The position numbers and the translations under genes are program-made. Of a stretch of 64,000 nucleotides of DNA, positions 24,101 through 31,256 are shown one piece after another (position 1 is the stretch's first letter; every line of letters begins with the position of its first letter). The notes under the pieces are model-generated. The model had not been told where the DNA came from, ran no database searches, and saw nothing but the letters and a program-made list of their open reading frames with translations. Source of the stretch: JAQVCM01 sp040403095. Lineage in GTDB: Bacteria; Bacteroidota; Bacteroidia; Flavobacteriales_D; Crocinitomicaceae. The stretch covers positions 6,713 to 70,712 of the forward strand of contig JBBALI010000019.1 in NCBI GenBank assembly GCA_040403095.1, written 5' to 3'.

Positions 24101-25109
24101 TTGTGTCGCTGCATTACAAATTCAAGATTATGTTAAAACGCTTCGACTTGAAGCAGAAAAAAACAACCAGGTAATTTGGGATTTGCGTCTAGGAATCAAT
24201 ACAGGAGAAGTGACCGCTGGAGTCATTGGTTCTGAAAAATTGCAATACGATATTTGGGGCTCAACAGTCAATCAAGCCCAAAGAATGGAAATGTTGGGCG
24301 ATCCAGGAAAAGTCAATATTTCAGGTAATACATTTAAGTACATTGAACCCTATTTTGCTTGCGTTTTCAGAGGAAAAGCCATGTCAAAAAGCAAAGGTTA
24401 CGTAGAAATGTACACCGTTGTTGGTATTAAACCAGAATTGTCAATTGATGGCAAAGGATTGGTTCCAAATGAAAAATTTAAGCAAATTATGAATTTGCAT
24501 TTTTACAGCAGCATCAATTATTACAAAGCTGAAAAATACATTATGAAAATTTTGGAAAAGAAATTATCTCCAAAACTTCATTATCATTGTCTTGAGCATA
24601 CGAGAGATGTTTGCCATGCAATTGAAAGATTGGCGCTTTCTGAAGGAATTACGGATGAGGGATTGTTTCTATTGAAATCTGCGGCCACTTATCACGATGC
24701 GGGATTTGTTGAGAGTTATGAAGACAATGAGCCAGTTGGCGCGCGTTTGGCTGAAGAAATTTTACCAAACTTCGGTTATTCTGAAAGCCACATTGAGCAA
24801 ATCAAAGAATTAATTTATGTGACGCAAATCCCTCATAATCCGCAAAATCATTTAGAAGAAATCATTTGTGATGCGGATTTAGATTACTTGGGAAGAGCAG
24901 ATTTCCATCAAATTGCTGATAAATTGCGTCTTGAATTGCGCGAGCATGGTAAAATCGACAGCGATAGAAAATGGGACGAAATTCAGGTCGGCTTTTTAAC
25001 AAACCACCGCTACTTTACAGATACAGCAAAAAAAGCCAGAGACGAGAAAAAAGCACAAAATCTGCAAGAAATCAAAGACAGATTGGCTAGAAATGAATAT
25101 GTTGATTGA
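21198..25109 (+). CDS. Propeller sensor, class III adenylate cyclase and HD domain in one protein
   Basis: A 1303-residue inner-membrane signalling protein. After a signal peptide (MKKLLFILFIAVFGQIVG) come two-component-regulator-type beta-propeller repeats (L-W-I-G-T-Q-D-G-L-N-R-F and similar, residues about 25-690), a Y_Y_Y-like domain (about 705-785), one membrane helix (W-F-W-I-I-I-V-L-I-I-G, about 790) and a coiled coil. The cyclase catalytic domain (about 895-1085) has M-F-T-D-F-V-G-F-T (metal Asp), K-T-I-G-D-A-Y-M (Lys for adenine, metal Asp), and D-I-W-G-S-T-V-N-Q-A-Q-R-M (Asp for adenine; Asn/Arg for transition state), so cAMP is the likely product. The C-terminal 180 residues form an HD domain (H-C-L-E-H-T-R-D-V, Y-H-D-A-G, C-D-A-D-L-D). 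TAATTTTG ends 6 bases before the ATG at 21198; a start 24 bases earlier would lie upstream of this element. Confidence 0.9.
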   Translation: MKKLLFILFIAVFGQIVGQNNYRFRNYTINDGLSQSAITTVIQDEIGTLWIGTQDGLNRFDGQSFENFTSDKIEGLENDYIHSSIKANDGKLWFGTANGLTYYNPLLEVFKTFQLKGNIALQIESLVEDNQGNIWCGSAASGLYFLKKNSNQIQSLKTNLPSNKIKFVALKNNNELFVSTEDKGLFALDINSKNATPIKISGKKGSFVRVNTMRELENGSWIIGSNQGLYFLDYRSKTALEYLPTLDKNYGLVDVSDIEIESDDRFFIASQSQGLFSVEIQTGNPIITQSTNDIFQKNSLIDNDLNVIFKDKKGTFWLGTNRGLGSFDPINAGFLSVGASGDLSKGIPSPSVWCFGEDKSAKYLFVGTDNAISKFDKSTGKFQQYFKSTQKVAQGSNGETSILSIHVLSENNLLIGATDGLFALKINGNSCSYEKIKFDKIKNPSNFERVYNIVFWKDNLYFLATKGGVLLYDRSKNKFTVFEHNPKKKNETITPGVCRLIYKDLNGNVWFTTSVGGLNELKIDGEKLSIVPSKFNRIISSLSKDYITHINQCSKNVFWLGTMGSGIIRLDIKNQKGKIFSKKNGLPNNVIYGILNDSKGNLWLSTNKGISKFNIFNYQATNFTEVDGLLSNEFNQGAFLNSKSGILFFGGISGFNYFNPNTLNNVSRKIEVGFTKIKLDANWLKPNDETKILKTTISNTSHIDLSYRQRSFTLKIMAVDLSNPDLVSYKYKLEGSEEGEILMGNFNQIHFNSLQPGEYILRVYARLGNGEWSDEPATLEIVIATPFWQTAWFWIIIVLIIGIAVFVFIRKKIDNERREQVRLEMKIAERTKEIRQQNVKIEKQKRTIEEKKDKLEEQKKLLEIEKDKTEKLLKNIIPESTYEELKTKGKAQARAFKSVSVMFTDFVGFTKIAEKIKPSELVNQLDIYFRKFDEIIVKNNLEKIKTIGDAYMCAGGVPVRNITNPIDACVAALQIQDYVKTLRLEAEKNNQVIWDLRLGINTGEVTAGVIGSEKLQYDIWGSTVNQAQRMEMLGDPGKVNISGNTFKYIEPYFACVFRGKAMSKSKGYVEMYTVVGIKPELSIDGKGLVPNEKFKQIMNLHFYSSINYYKAEKYIMKILEKKLSPKLHYHCLEHTRDVCHAIERLALSEGITDEGLFLLKSAATYHDAGFVESYEDNEPVGARLAEEILPNFGYSESHIEQIKELIYVTQIPHNPQNHLEEIICDADLDYLGRADFHQIADKLRLELREHGKIDSDRKWDEIQVGFLTNHRYFTDTAKKARDEKKAQNLQEIKDRLARNEYVD

Positions 25110-25117
25110 ATCAGCAT

Positions 25118-25432
25118 TTATTTATTTTTTAACAAATATTTCAAAAGTTGACTTGGATTTTGTCTGTTATCCCAAAGTCCAGTGATAATAATTTTGTTAT
25201 CTATTTTCTGATAAAGAATACTATAATTTCCAATTATTAAAACCCTTGTATTTTTAAAATCTGTTTGCTTTCCCAATTCAGGATTTTTCTTGAGAAGACT
25301 AATTACATTTTTAATTTGAAAATTTAGTTTCTTGACAAAACTGTAGTTTTGATTTCGTTCAATCCAATATTCAAAAATGAAATTTCTTTGTCGAATGGCT
25401 GATTCTGTCCAAAAAACCTTTAACTGAGCCAC
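25118..25432 (-). CDS. RelE/ParE-family toxin
   Basis: A 104-residue type II toxin candidate. The N-terminal V-F-W-T-E-S-A-I-R-Q-R-N-F-I-F-E-Y-W, the central N-P-E-L-G-K-Q-T-D and the C-terminal Y-S-I-L-Y-Q-K-I-D-N-K-I-I-I-T-G-L-W-D-N-R-Q-N-P fit ParE/RelE toxins, the last being the usual end of ParE-like members (W-D-x-R-x-x-P). Such proteins act on ribosome-bound mRNA or on gyrase; which one cannot be told. It overlaps its upstream partner by 13 bases and converges with the cyclase gene, with only 8 bases between the stops. Confidence 0.85.
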   Translation of the reverse strand: MAQLKVFWTESAIRQRNFIFEYWIERNQNYSFVKKLNFQIKNVISLLKKNPELGKQTDFKNTRVLIIGNYSILYQKIDNKIIITGLWDNRQNPSQLLKYLLKNK

Positions 25433-25653
25433 TTTAAATCACGTTTATTTAAATCTGCTTCTGAAATCAGATTACCTTGCGAAATATCTGTTTCACTCAA
25501 ATTCAAAATTTCTATTTGATCCTGAGTAAAAGTAACAAAATCATTCTCGTTACTTGAATCTAGCATTTGATTTAAAGTTTCAAGAATTTGTTCATTTTTA
25601 GTAGCTAAAATCTTTTCAATTAAGTTACTCTTAATAATTTCTAAAGCTGTCAT
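25420..25653 (-). CDS. Antitoxin of the RelE/ParE pair
   Basis: A 77-residue acidic protein directly upstream of, and overlapping, the toxin gene. It starts MTALEIIKSNLIEKILATKN, a helical region common in Bacteroidota antitoxins of this type, and ends in an unstructured acidic/lysine segment (S-E-A-D-L-N-K-R-D-L-K-W-L-S) suited to wrapping around a toxin. No classical DNA-binding motif is obvious, so autoregulation is uncertain. Identification rests mainly on size, order and overlap. Confidence 0.78.
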   Translation of the reverse strand: MTALEIIKSNLIEKILATKNEQILETLNQMLDSSNENDFVTFTQDQIEILNLSETDISQGNLISEADLNKRDLKWLS

Positions 25654-25702
25654 AAAAATAAATTTTCATAAAGTTCTATATTTTTATCGTAATCACCAAA
25701 AA

Positions 25703-26326
25703 TCATTTCACCAAAAAATCAATCAATTCTTTGAAAATTTGCTTGCTTTCAGCTGAATGATTCAGTGCTACATTAAATCTAGCATATCCGCCATCGAGGA
25801 TAATTTTACCTTTTCCGAAATTTCCGGATAATATCAAAGGCTCGTCACCCGACCAAACTTCGACTTTCAAGCGATAATCCATCGGAAATGTAACTGTTGA
25901 TTGCACTGCAAAATCTTCATTATTGTCTGAGACATCTTTTAATTGCTTTTTTTCACGCATCAATTCGCTATTCTGTTGCTGATTTCCCCAATAGCGTTTT
26001 CCGAAAAAAACTTGCGTCAATTGATTGCTTTCCTCCACAAATGGCCAATTGTCAGCTCCGAGATACAAATTCCCGCCTTGATTGACATATGCTTCGATTT
26101 TAGAAACCACTTCCGCCGTCAAATTTGAATTGGAAGAAGAAAATATCAAAATGAAATCATAATTTTTTAATGAATCTATTGGAAATGCTGATTCATATTG
26201 AAGATGTATTGAACTATCAATTTCTGGCAATTGGATGTTACGACCCAAAATCAATCCTTTGCTCTGAGCGTGAAAACCCCAAATCACAAAAAATTGAATG
26301 ATAAGTACTGAAAACCATTTTTTCAT
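25703..26326 (-). CDS. Exported protein with a glutamine-amidotransferase-like fold
   Basis: A 207-residue protein with signal peptide MKKWFSVLIIQFFVIWGFHA (cleavage before QS). The core has D-F-I-L-I-F-S-S-S-N-S (beta strand plus loop), V-S-K-I-E-A-Y-V-N-Q-G-G-N-L-Y-L-G and, near the end, G-N-F-G-K-G-K-I-I-L-D-G-G-Y-A-R-F, which fits the ThuA/DUF4350-type class I amidotransferase-like fold that is often non-catalytic. No catalytic Cys-His pair is seen. It follows the ArsC-like gene after 45 bases on the same strand. Function unknown. Confidence 0.55.
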   Translation of the reverse strand: MKKWFSVLIIQFFVIWGFHAQSKGLILGRNIQLPEIDSSIHLQYESAFPIDSLKNYDFILIFSSSNSNLTAEVVSKIEAYVNQGGNLYLGADNWPFVEESNQLTQVFFGKRYWGNQQQNSELMREKKQLKDVSDNNEDFAVQSTVTFPMDYRLKVEVWSGDEPLILSGNFGKGKIILDGGYARFNVALNHSAESKQIFKELIDFLVK

Positions 26327-26371
26327 GGAACACAGTACAAATTCGACTTAAATTAGTTCAACAAAACTTGT

Positions 26372-26722
26372 TTATCCAAAAGCGATTTTGGCTTTTTCAA
26401 CTTCTTTGGCAGCGTTACCGATGAATACTTGCTCATCGAAAATCATGAAAGGTCGCTTCAAAAAGGTATATTCTTCCAACATGTATTTTCTGTAATCTGT
26501 CTCCGTCAATTGCATTTGGTTCAATCCCAAACTTTTGAATTTCATCGCGCGTTTCGAAAACAAAGCCTCATAGGAACCAACATTCGATTTGATCCAATCC
26601 AAGGTTTCAGCGTCGATGTTTTGAACTTTAATATCAATCAATTCAACGTCAGCTGAAGGATTGATTTCTTTCAATATCCGTTGACAAGTTGAACAACTAC
26701 TTAAATGGTAAATGCGTTTCAT
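26372..26722 (-). CDS. ArsC/Spx-like thioredoxin-fold protein
   Basis: A 116-residue protein of the arsenate reductase family. It starts M-K-R-I-Y-H-L-S-S-C-S-T-C-Q-R, a C-x-x-C in the position of the ArsC active site, followed by I-D-I-K and F-S-K-R-A-M-K-F, then L-K-R-P-F-M-I-F-D, the conserved R-P loop of the family. The catalytic Cys-x2-Cys and the Arg of K-R-P are kept, but the YffB/Spx-like subgroup has no proven arsenate activity. It lies 7 bases after the TonB-like gene, so both are probably on one mRNA. Confidence 0.78.
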   Translation of the reverse strand: MKRIYHLSSCSTCQRILKEINPSADVELIDIKVQNIDAETLDWIKSNVGSYEALFSKRAMKFKSLGLNQMQLTETDYRKYMLEEYTFLKRPFMIFDEQVFIGNAAKEVEKAKIAFG

Positions 26723-26729
26723 AAAAACT

Positions 26730-27143
26730 TTAATTTGTGTGAAAAGTGAAAGGAATATTGTAATATGAATTCACTGGTTTTCCATCTTTTTGCGCTGGAA
26801 TCCAATTTGGCATTGATTTGATGACACGAATGCATTCTTGGTCGCATTCAGGACAACCTGAAATACCTCGCATCACTTTTACGTTCGCAATCAAACCTTC
26901 CTTCGTGACAACAAATTGCATGAAACATTTGCCACTAATTTCTTGCTCTTTTGCTCTGGGAGGATAAACTAAATTTTTGCTCAAAAATTGAAACATCGCA
27001 GATTCACCTCCCGGAAATTGAGCCATTACGTCCACTTCTACTTCACTCAAGCTATCAGCAGTCTGCATGTTATTATCCACCTGAGCAGTGATGTTTGGAA
27101 TCATAAATCCAAGAAAAACCAAACTAATAAGGCATTTTATCAT
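26730..27143 (-). CDS. Periplasmic TonB C-terminal-domain protein
   Basis: A 137-residue protein: signal peptide MIKCLISLVFLGFMIPNITA (cleavage before QV) followed by a single TonB C-terminal domain. The pattern F-P-G-G-E-S-A-M-F-Q-F-L-S-K-N-L-V-Y-P-P-R-A-K-E-Q-E-I-S-G-K, V-V-T-K-E-G, C-I-R-V-I-K-S-M-P-N-W-I-P-A and P-F-T-F is typical of Bacteroidota TonB domains. It has no membrane anchor or proline-rich spacer, so it cannot be a normal ExbBD-coupled TonB. The ATG at 27143 directly follows a TACATTTG element (3 bases between). This promoter-start segment is duplicated at 27749-27783. Confidence 0.85.
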   Translation of the reverse strand: MIKCLISLVFLGFMIPNITAQVDNNMQTADSLSEVEVDVMAQFPGGESAMFQFLSKNLVYPPRAKEQEISGKCFMQFVVTKEGLIANVKVMRGISGCPECDQECIRVIKSMPNWIPAQKDGKPVNSYYNIPFTFHTN

Positions 27144-27169
27144 ACTCAAATGTACGATTTTCAGCTTAA
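27135..27169 (-). repeat. Promoter-start repeat, copy 1
   Basis: Thirty-five bases that recur at 27749-27783 with one mismatch. On the reverse strand the segment covers the -7 element TACATTTG (27147-27154), three bases and the ATG with the first codons (M-I-K) of the TonB-like gene. Confidence 0.75.
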
Positions 27170-27406
27170 AATTGGAAAATCAAAATAATTTATTTTTTCC
27201 CTTCAATGATAACTTTTTACGGCTTCAAAAATTGCGATTTTAGACAATAAAGCAATCCTACTGAAACACAGTTAATGAGAAGCTAGGCGCACTTTACTGA
27301 GTTTTTCATCGAAGTGACGACTTCTAGCGGTAATTAGTGGATTTTATCTATCTAAAAATAAGTTCTCTATGAAAATAGATTTATTAAGTCTGACCTAATC
27401 GGGAGA

Positions 27407-27757
27407 TTAATGGATAGTATATTTATCTCTTAAATATCTATTCCACCTACAACCAATTATAGTGGCAATACTATTGTCTTGAAGAGAATATTTTATTATC
27501 ACTGTATCACCTACATTTAATGAATTATTACAACTAGTAATCCTTCCAATATGTTCTGAAAGAATTAGTTGATTTTTATTGTTATGATATTTAATTTCAA
27601 TAAAACCACCTCCTTTAGAACTACCGTGATATACGTCACTAATAACTGCATAGGTAATATGAAATTTCTTTAAACTACTTTCTCTGTTCTTATCTCTAAT
27701 TAATAAAAAACTTAACACAGTTAAAAAAAAAGCAACTAAAACAAACCATTTTATCAT
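27407..27757 (-). CDS. Small exported or membrane-anchored protein, unknown
   Basis: A 116-residue protein starting M-I-K-W-F-V-L-V-A-F-F-L-T-V-L-S-F-L-L-I-R-D, a single N-terminal membrane helix with a positive stop. The rest looks like a small beta domain (I-T-Y-A-V-I-S-D-V-Y-H-G, G-G-G-F-I-E-I-K-Y, N-V-G-D-T-V-I-I-K-Y-S) with two cysteines. No family is recognised. The first codons and promoter are a copy of those of the TonB-like gene (27135-27169), while the rest of the protein is unrelated. The 257 bases between this gene's end and the TonB-like gene hold nothing recognisable. Confidence 0.6.
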   Translation of the reverse strand: MIKWFVLVAFFLTVLSFLLIRDKNRESSLKKFHITYAVISDVYHGSSKGGGFIEIKYHNNKNQLILSEHIGRITSCNNSLNVGDTVIIKYSLQDNSIATIIGCRWNRYLRDKYTIH

Positions 27758-27783
27758 ACTCAAATGTACGATTTTCACCTTAA
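27749..27783 (-). repeat. Promoter-start repeat, copy 2
   Basis: Second copy of the segment at 27135-27169. On the reverse strand it places TACATTTG (27761-27768) three bases before the ATG at 27757 and supplies the first three codons. Confidence 0.75.
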
Positions 27784-27874
27784 TTTCAGAAATTGAAAAT
27801 AATTTTTTTTTTTTCGAAAAACACTTTTCAATCTATACTTTTTTCGTATCTTCATTATCAAATTAACAAAAAGA

Positions 27875-30169
27875 ATGTCACAAACATCAGATCCTGCGGA
27901 ATTTACAACTCGTTTCATCAACCAAACACAACGTTCCGTTTTTCTTACCGGTAAAGCCGGAACGGGAAAAACAACTTTATTGCACAAAATCATTGCTTCG
28001 ACACACAAGCAAGCCGTCATCGTTGCGCCTACTGGAATCGCTGCTTTGAATGCGGGTGGTGTGACCATACATTCCATGTTTCAATTGCCATTCGCAGGAT
28101 TTATTCCAGAATTTGGAACAGCACCTAGTTTCTCAGATCGAGCAAAATTGGAAACGAAAGATACCTTGATGCGCCATTTCAACATGAATAAACAACGCAA
28201 GAATGTGTTGCTCGGCATGGAACTTTTGATCATCGATGAAGTCAGCATGTTGCGTGCAGATTTGTTAGATGCAATTGATTGGACGTTGAGAAATGTAAGA
28301 AAAAACAATACGCCTTTTGGTGGCGTACAAGTGTTGTATATTGGAGATTTATTGCAATTACCACCTGTTGTAAAAAACGAAGAATGGGCAGAATTGCGTA
28401 TATATTACCCTGGAATTTTCTTTTTTCATGCCCGCGTGATTCAAGAAAATCCGCCTTTGTATATTGAATTGACGAAAATCTACAGGCAATCGGACGAAAA
28501 ATTCATTCACATTTTGAATAATCTGAGAAACAACTCGATTACGGCGCAAGACGTCGAAAATTTGAATGAGTTTGTGCATCCTGATTTTGATTTGAAAAAC
28601 AATGAAGGTTATATCACTTTAACCACCCACAATTCCAAGGCAGATGAAATGAACGCCAAATCTTTGGCAGAATTGAAAGGCAAAAGTTTCAAGTACGACG
28701 CCACAATCACTGGCGATTTTCCGCCACACATGTTTCCCCTAGAAGAAACCTTGGAATTGAAAAAAGGCGCTCAAGTGATGTTTATCAAAAATGATCCTTC
28801 GTCCGAAAAAAATTATTTCAATGGAAAAATGGGCGTTATAAAATCTCTTTCCGAGGGAGAAATTTTGGTTTATTTTCCTGGAGAGAAAAAAACAATCGAA
28901 GTAGAAACGCACGAATGGCAAAACATTCGCTATTCTTTGAATGAAAACACCAAAGAAATCAATGAAGAAGTTTTAGGTTCTTTTGTTCATTTTCCATTAA
29001 AATTGGCTTGGGCAATTACGGTACACAAAAGCCAAGGTTTGACATTCGACAAAGCAGTGTTGGATGTTTCCCAAGTTTTCGCACCAGGACAAGCGTATGT
29101 TGCACTTTCTCGTTTGCGTTCTTTGGATGGATTGGTTTTACTTTCGCCGATGCGCATGAATGGATTGAGCAATGATCAACATGTGATGCAATTTGCCAAC
29201 AACAAAGCAGATGAAAAACAGCTAGAGAACAGCCTAGAAATCGAAACGAAAAACTTCTTGCTAACTACCTTGAAAACCGCTTTTGAATGGCGCGATTTGA
29301 ACGATGCTTGGCGCATCCATGAAGCTTCTTATATCGGCTCAGGTTCGAAAACCGAAAAATACAAACACAAAGTTTGGGCGCACCGACAAGCATCCAGCAT
29401 GAATGATTTGATTGATTCTTCTCAAAAATTCATGAATCAATTAGATAATCTATTCAGAAAAGAACCTTTTGATATTGAATTTATTGCAGAAAGATTCCAG
29501 GCGGCTTTTGATTATTTTTACAAAACTCTAGACGGTTTGGTTTACAGCACTTTGAAGAAAATCGAAGAAGTCAAAAAGTTGAAACAAATCAAAGCGTATG
29601 TAGAAGAATTGGAAGAAATTGACGAAAAACAAATTACCGTCGTGCTCAATTTGAAACGCGCTAAAATTCTATTGGAAAATGTTTTAAATGGGAAAGAAAT
29701 CACGAAAGAGACTGTTTTCAATACTGAAATTCAAAACTATAAAATCACTAAAATCGCTTTAATCAAGCAAGAATCTCGGCAAAATCCTTCACTGATGGAC
29801 ATAGACCACAGTTTTGAAGAAACAGAAATAATCGAAGTGAAGGTTGCAAACAAAACGAAAACCAAGGAAAAGAAAGAGAAAAAATCGAGCATTGATTTGA
29901 CGTATGAAATGATTCTAGAAAACAAAACAGTCGCGCAAATTGCAACACTCAGAATGCTTTCCGAATCAACGATTTTGGGTCATTTAGCAAACCTCATCAA
30001 ACAGGAAGTAATCGAAATTGAACAAGTGCTTTCACCAGAAAGATTGGCTGCTTTGCAAACTGCTTTTGAAGGTTATTCAGAAGAATCACTTACGCCGTTA
30101 AAAGAAAAATATGGCGACGAATTTTCTTGGGACGAATTGAAGTTGTACCGCGCCAGTTTGCTGAAGTGA
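27875..30169 (+). CDS. Pif1-like superfamily 1B DNA helicase with C-terminal HTH
   Basis: A 764-residue ATP-dependent helicase. Walker A is T-G-K-A-G-T-G-K-T-T (about residue 30), followed by V-A-P-T-G-I-A-A-L-N-A-G-G-V-T-I-H-S-M-F (motif Ia of Pif1/RecD2), Walker B I-I-D-E-V-S-M (about 120) and Y-I-G-D-L-L-Q-L-P-P-V. Motifs V/VI appear near A-I-T-V-H-K-S-Q-G-L-T-F-D (about 385) and Y-V-A-L-S-R-L-R-S (about 410). The last 100 residues form a helix-turn-helix of the HTH_40 type (T-V-A-Q-I-A-T-L-R-M-L-S-E-S-T-I-L-G-H-L), which in relatives follows RecQ-like or Pif1-like helicases. It probably acts in replication restart or structured-DNA unwinding. Divergent from the small membrane protein gene. 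Confidence 0.92.
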   Translation: MSQTSDPAEFTTRFINQTQRSVFLTGKAGTGKTTLLHKIIASTHKQAVIVAPTGIAALNAGGVTIHSMFQLPFAGFIPEFGTAPSFSDRAKLETKDTLMRHFNMNKQRKNVLLGMELLIIDEVSMLRADLLDAIDWTLRNVRKNNTPFGGVQVLYIGDLLQLPPVVKNEEWAELRIYYPGIFFFHARVIQENPPLYIELTKIYRQSDEKFIHILNNLRNNSITAQDVENLNEFVHPDFDLKNNEGYITLTTHNSKADEMNAKSLAELKGKSFKYDATITGDFPPHMFPLEETLELKKGAQVMFIKNDPSSEKNYFNGKMGVIKSLSEGEILVYFPGEKKTIEVETHEWQNIRYSLNENTKEINEEVLGSFVHFPLKLAWAITVHKSQGLTFDKAVLDVSQVFAPGQAYVALSRLRSLDGLVLLSPMRMNGLSNDQHVMQFANNKADEKQLENSLEIETKNFLLTTLKTAFEWRDLNDAWRIHEASYIGSGSKTEKYKHKVWAHRQASSMNDLIDSSQKFMNQLDNLFRKEPFDIEFIAERFQAAFDYFYKTLDGLVYSTLKKIEEVKKLKQIKAYVEELEEIDEKQITVVLNLKRAKILLENVLNGKEITKETVFNTEIQNYKITKIALIKQESRQNPSLMDIDHSFEETEIIEVKVANKTKTKEKKEKKSSIDLTYEMILENKTVAQIATLRMLSESTILGHLANLIKQEVIEIEQVLSPERLAALQTAFEGYSEESLTPLKEKYGDEFSWDELKLYRASLLK

Positions 30170-30244
30170 AATTTTCTGTCTAGGCTAAAAATAGGATAAC
30201 AAACAGATTATTCGTTACTTTGCAGTTCAATTTAGAATACAAGA

Positions 30245-31123
30245 ATGTCACATAAAGCAGGATTTGTCAATATCGTTGGCAGCCCAAACGTCGGTAAGTC
30301 CACGTTAATGAACCAATTGGTAGGAGAAAAACTATCGATTGTAACATCCAAAGCACAGACTACCAGACACAGAATTCACGGAATCGTTAACGAAGAAGAT
30401 TATCAGATTGTTTTTTCTGATACGCCTGGCGTGGTGAATGCTGCATACAAATTGCACGAAGCGATGATGAGCTATGTGGAAAGCTCTTTCAAAGATGCCG
30501 ATATTTTACTTTTCATCACAGATATTTACGAAAGTGAAATGAATCACGTGGCTACGTTGGAGCGCATTCAAAAATTGAATATTCCCGTATTGGTGATTAT
30601 CAATAAAGTGGATTTGGTTGCAGATCAAGCACAAGTGACTGCTAGAATGAATTTTTGGCAAGAAAAACTTCCTAAAGCGGAAATCATTCCAGTTTCAGCT
30701 TTGCACGGATTCAATAAAGAATGGGTTTGGGACAGATTATTGGAATTGCTTCCTGAATCGCCTCCCTACTTTGACAAAGAAGAATTATCAGATAGACCAG
30801 TTCGTTTTTTCGTTTCAGAAATGGTTCGCGAGAAAATTTTCTTGTTTTGCGACAAAGAAGTTCCATATTCTTGTCAAGTTGAAGTGGACACCTATTTGGA
30901 CGAAGAAAAAATCATCAAAATTCGCGCAGTAATTGTCGTTGAACGAGATTCCCAAAAAGGAATTATCATCGGAAAAGGCGGCGCAATGTTGAAGAAAATC
31001 GGTCGCGAAGCACGCAAAGACATCGAAAACTTTGTTGGCAAACAAGTGTTCCTAGAAACTTTCGTCAAAGTGGACAAAGACTGGAGAGCATCTGAAGTGA
31101 AATTGAAGAAATATGGTTATTAG
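30245..31123 (+). CDS. era: GTPase Era
   Basis: Era is an essential GTPase that binds 16S rRNA during 30S assembly. The 292-residue product has G1 G-S-P-N-V-G-K-S-T, G2 region T-T-R-H-R-I-H-G, G3 D-T-P-G-V-V, G4 N-K-V-D, and the C-terminal KH domain with G-I-I-I-G-K-G-G-A-M-L-K-K-I-G-R-E-A-R. Length and domain order are normal. TTACTTTG at 30215-30222 is a near-consensus -7 element. The gene is followed after 133 bases by der, separated by a tandem octamer repeat. Confidence 0.97.
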   Translation: MSHKAGFVNIVGSPNVGKSTLMNQLVGEKLSIVTSKAQTTRHRIHGIVNEEDYQIVFSDTPGVVNAAYKLHEAMMSYVESSFKDADILLFITDIYESEMNHVATLERIQKLNIPVLVIINKVDLVADQAQVTARMNFWQEKLPKAEIIPVSALHGFNKEWVWDRLLELLPESPPYFDKEELSDRPVRFFVSEMVREKIFLFCDKEVPYSCQVEVDTYLDEEKIIKIRAVIVVERDSQKGIIIGKGGAMLKKIGREARKDIENFVGKQVFLETFVKVDKDWRASEVKLKKYGY

Positions 31124-31191
31124 AGGAGATATTAAGATTTTAAGACGTTAGGATTTTAAGACGATGATACTTCAGGACATAAAACAAACAT

Positions 31192-31247
31192 ATCCTAATA
31201 TCCTAATATCCTAATATCCTAATATCCTAATATCCTAATATCTAAAT
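31192..31247. repeat. Tandem octamer repeat between era and der
   Basis: ATCCTAAT is repeated six times exactly from 31192 to 31239, followed by one degenerate unit (ATCTAAAT). It ends 9 bases before the der ATG. Just upstream (31127-31160) the partly complementary pieces TTAAGATTTTAAGACG and TTAGGATTTTAAGACG occur as direct repeats, and TTAGGAT can pair with ATCCTAA. The array could vary in copy number and alter the der leader. Confidence 0.9.
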
Positions 31248-31256
31248 AAAGAAATT

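Noticed and set aside
31192..31247. CRISPR array
   Set aside because: The repeat unit is 8 bases with no spacers and no cas genes; it is a simple tandem repeat. No CRISPR array was seen anywhere in the window.
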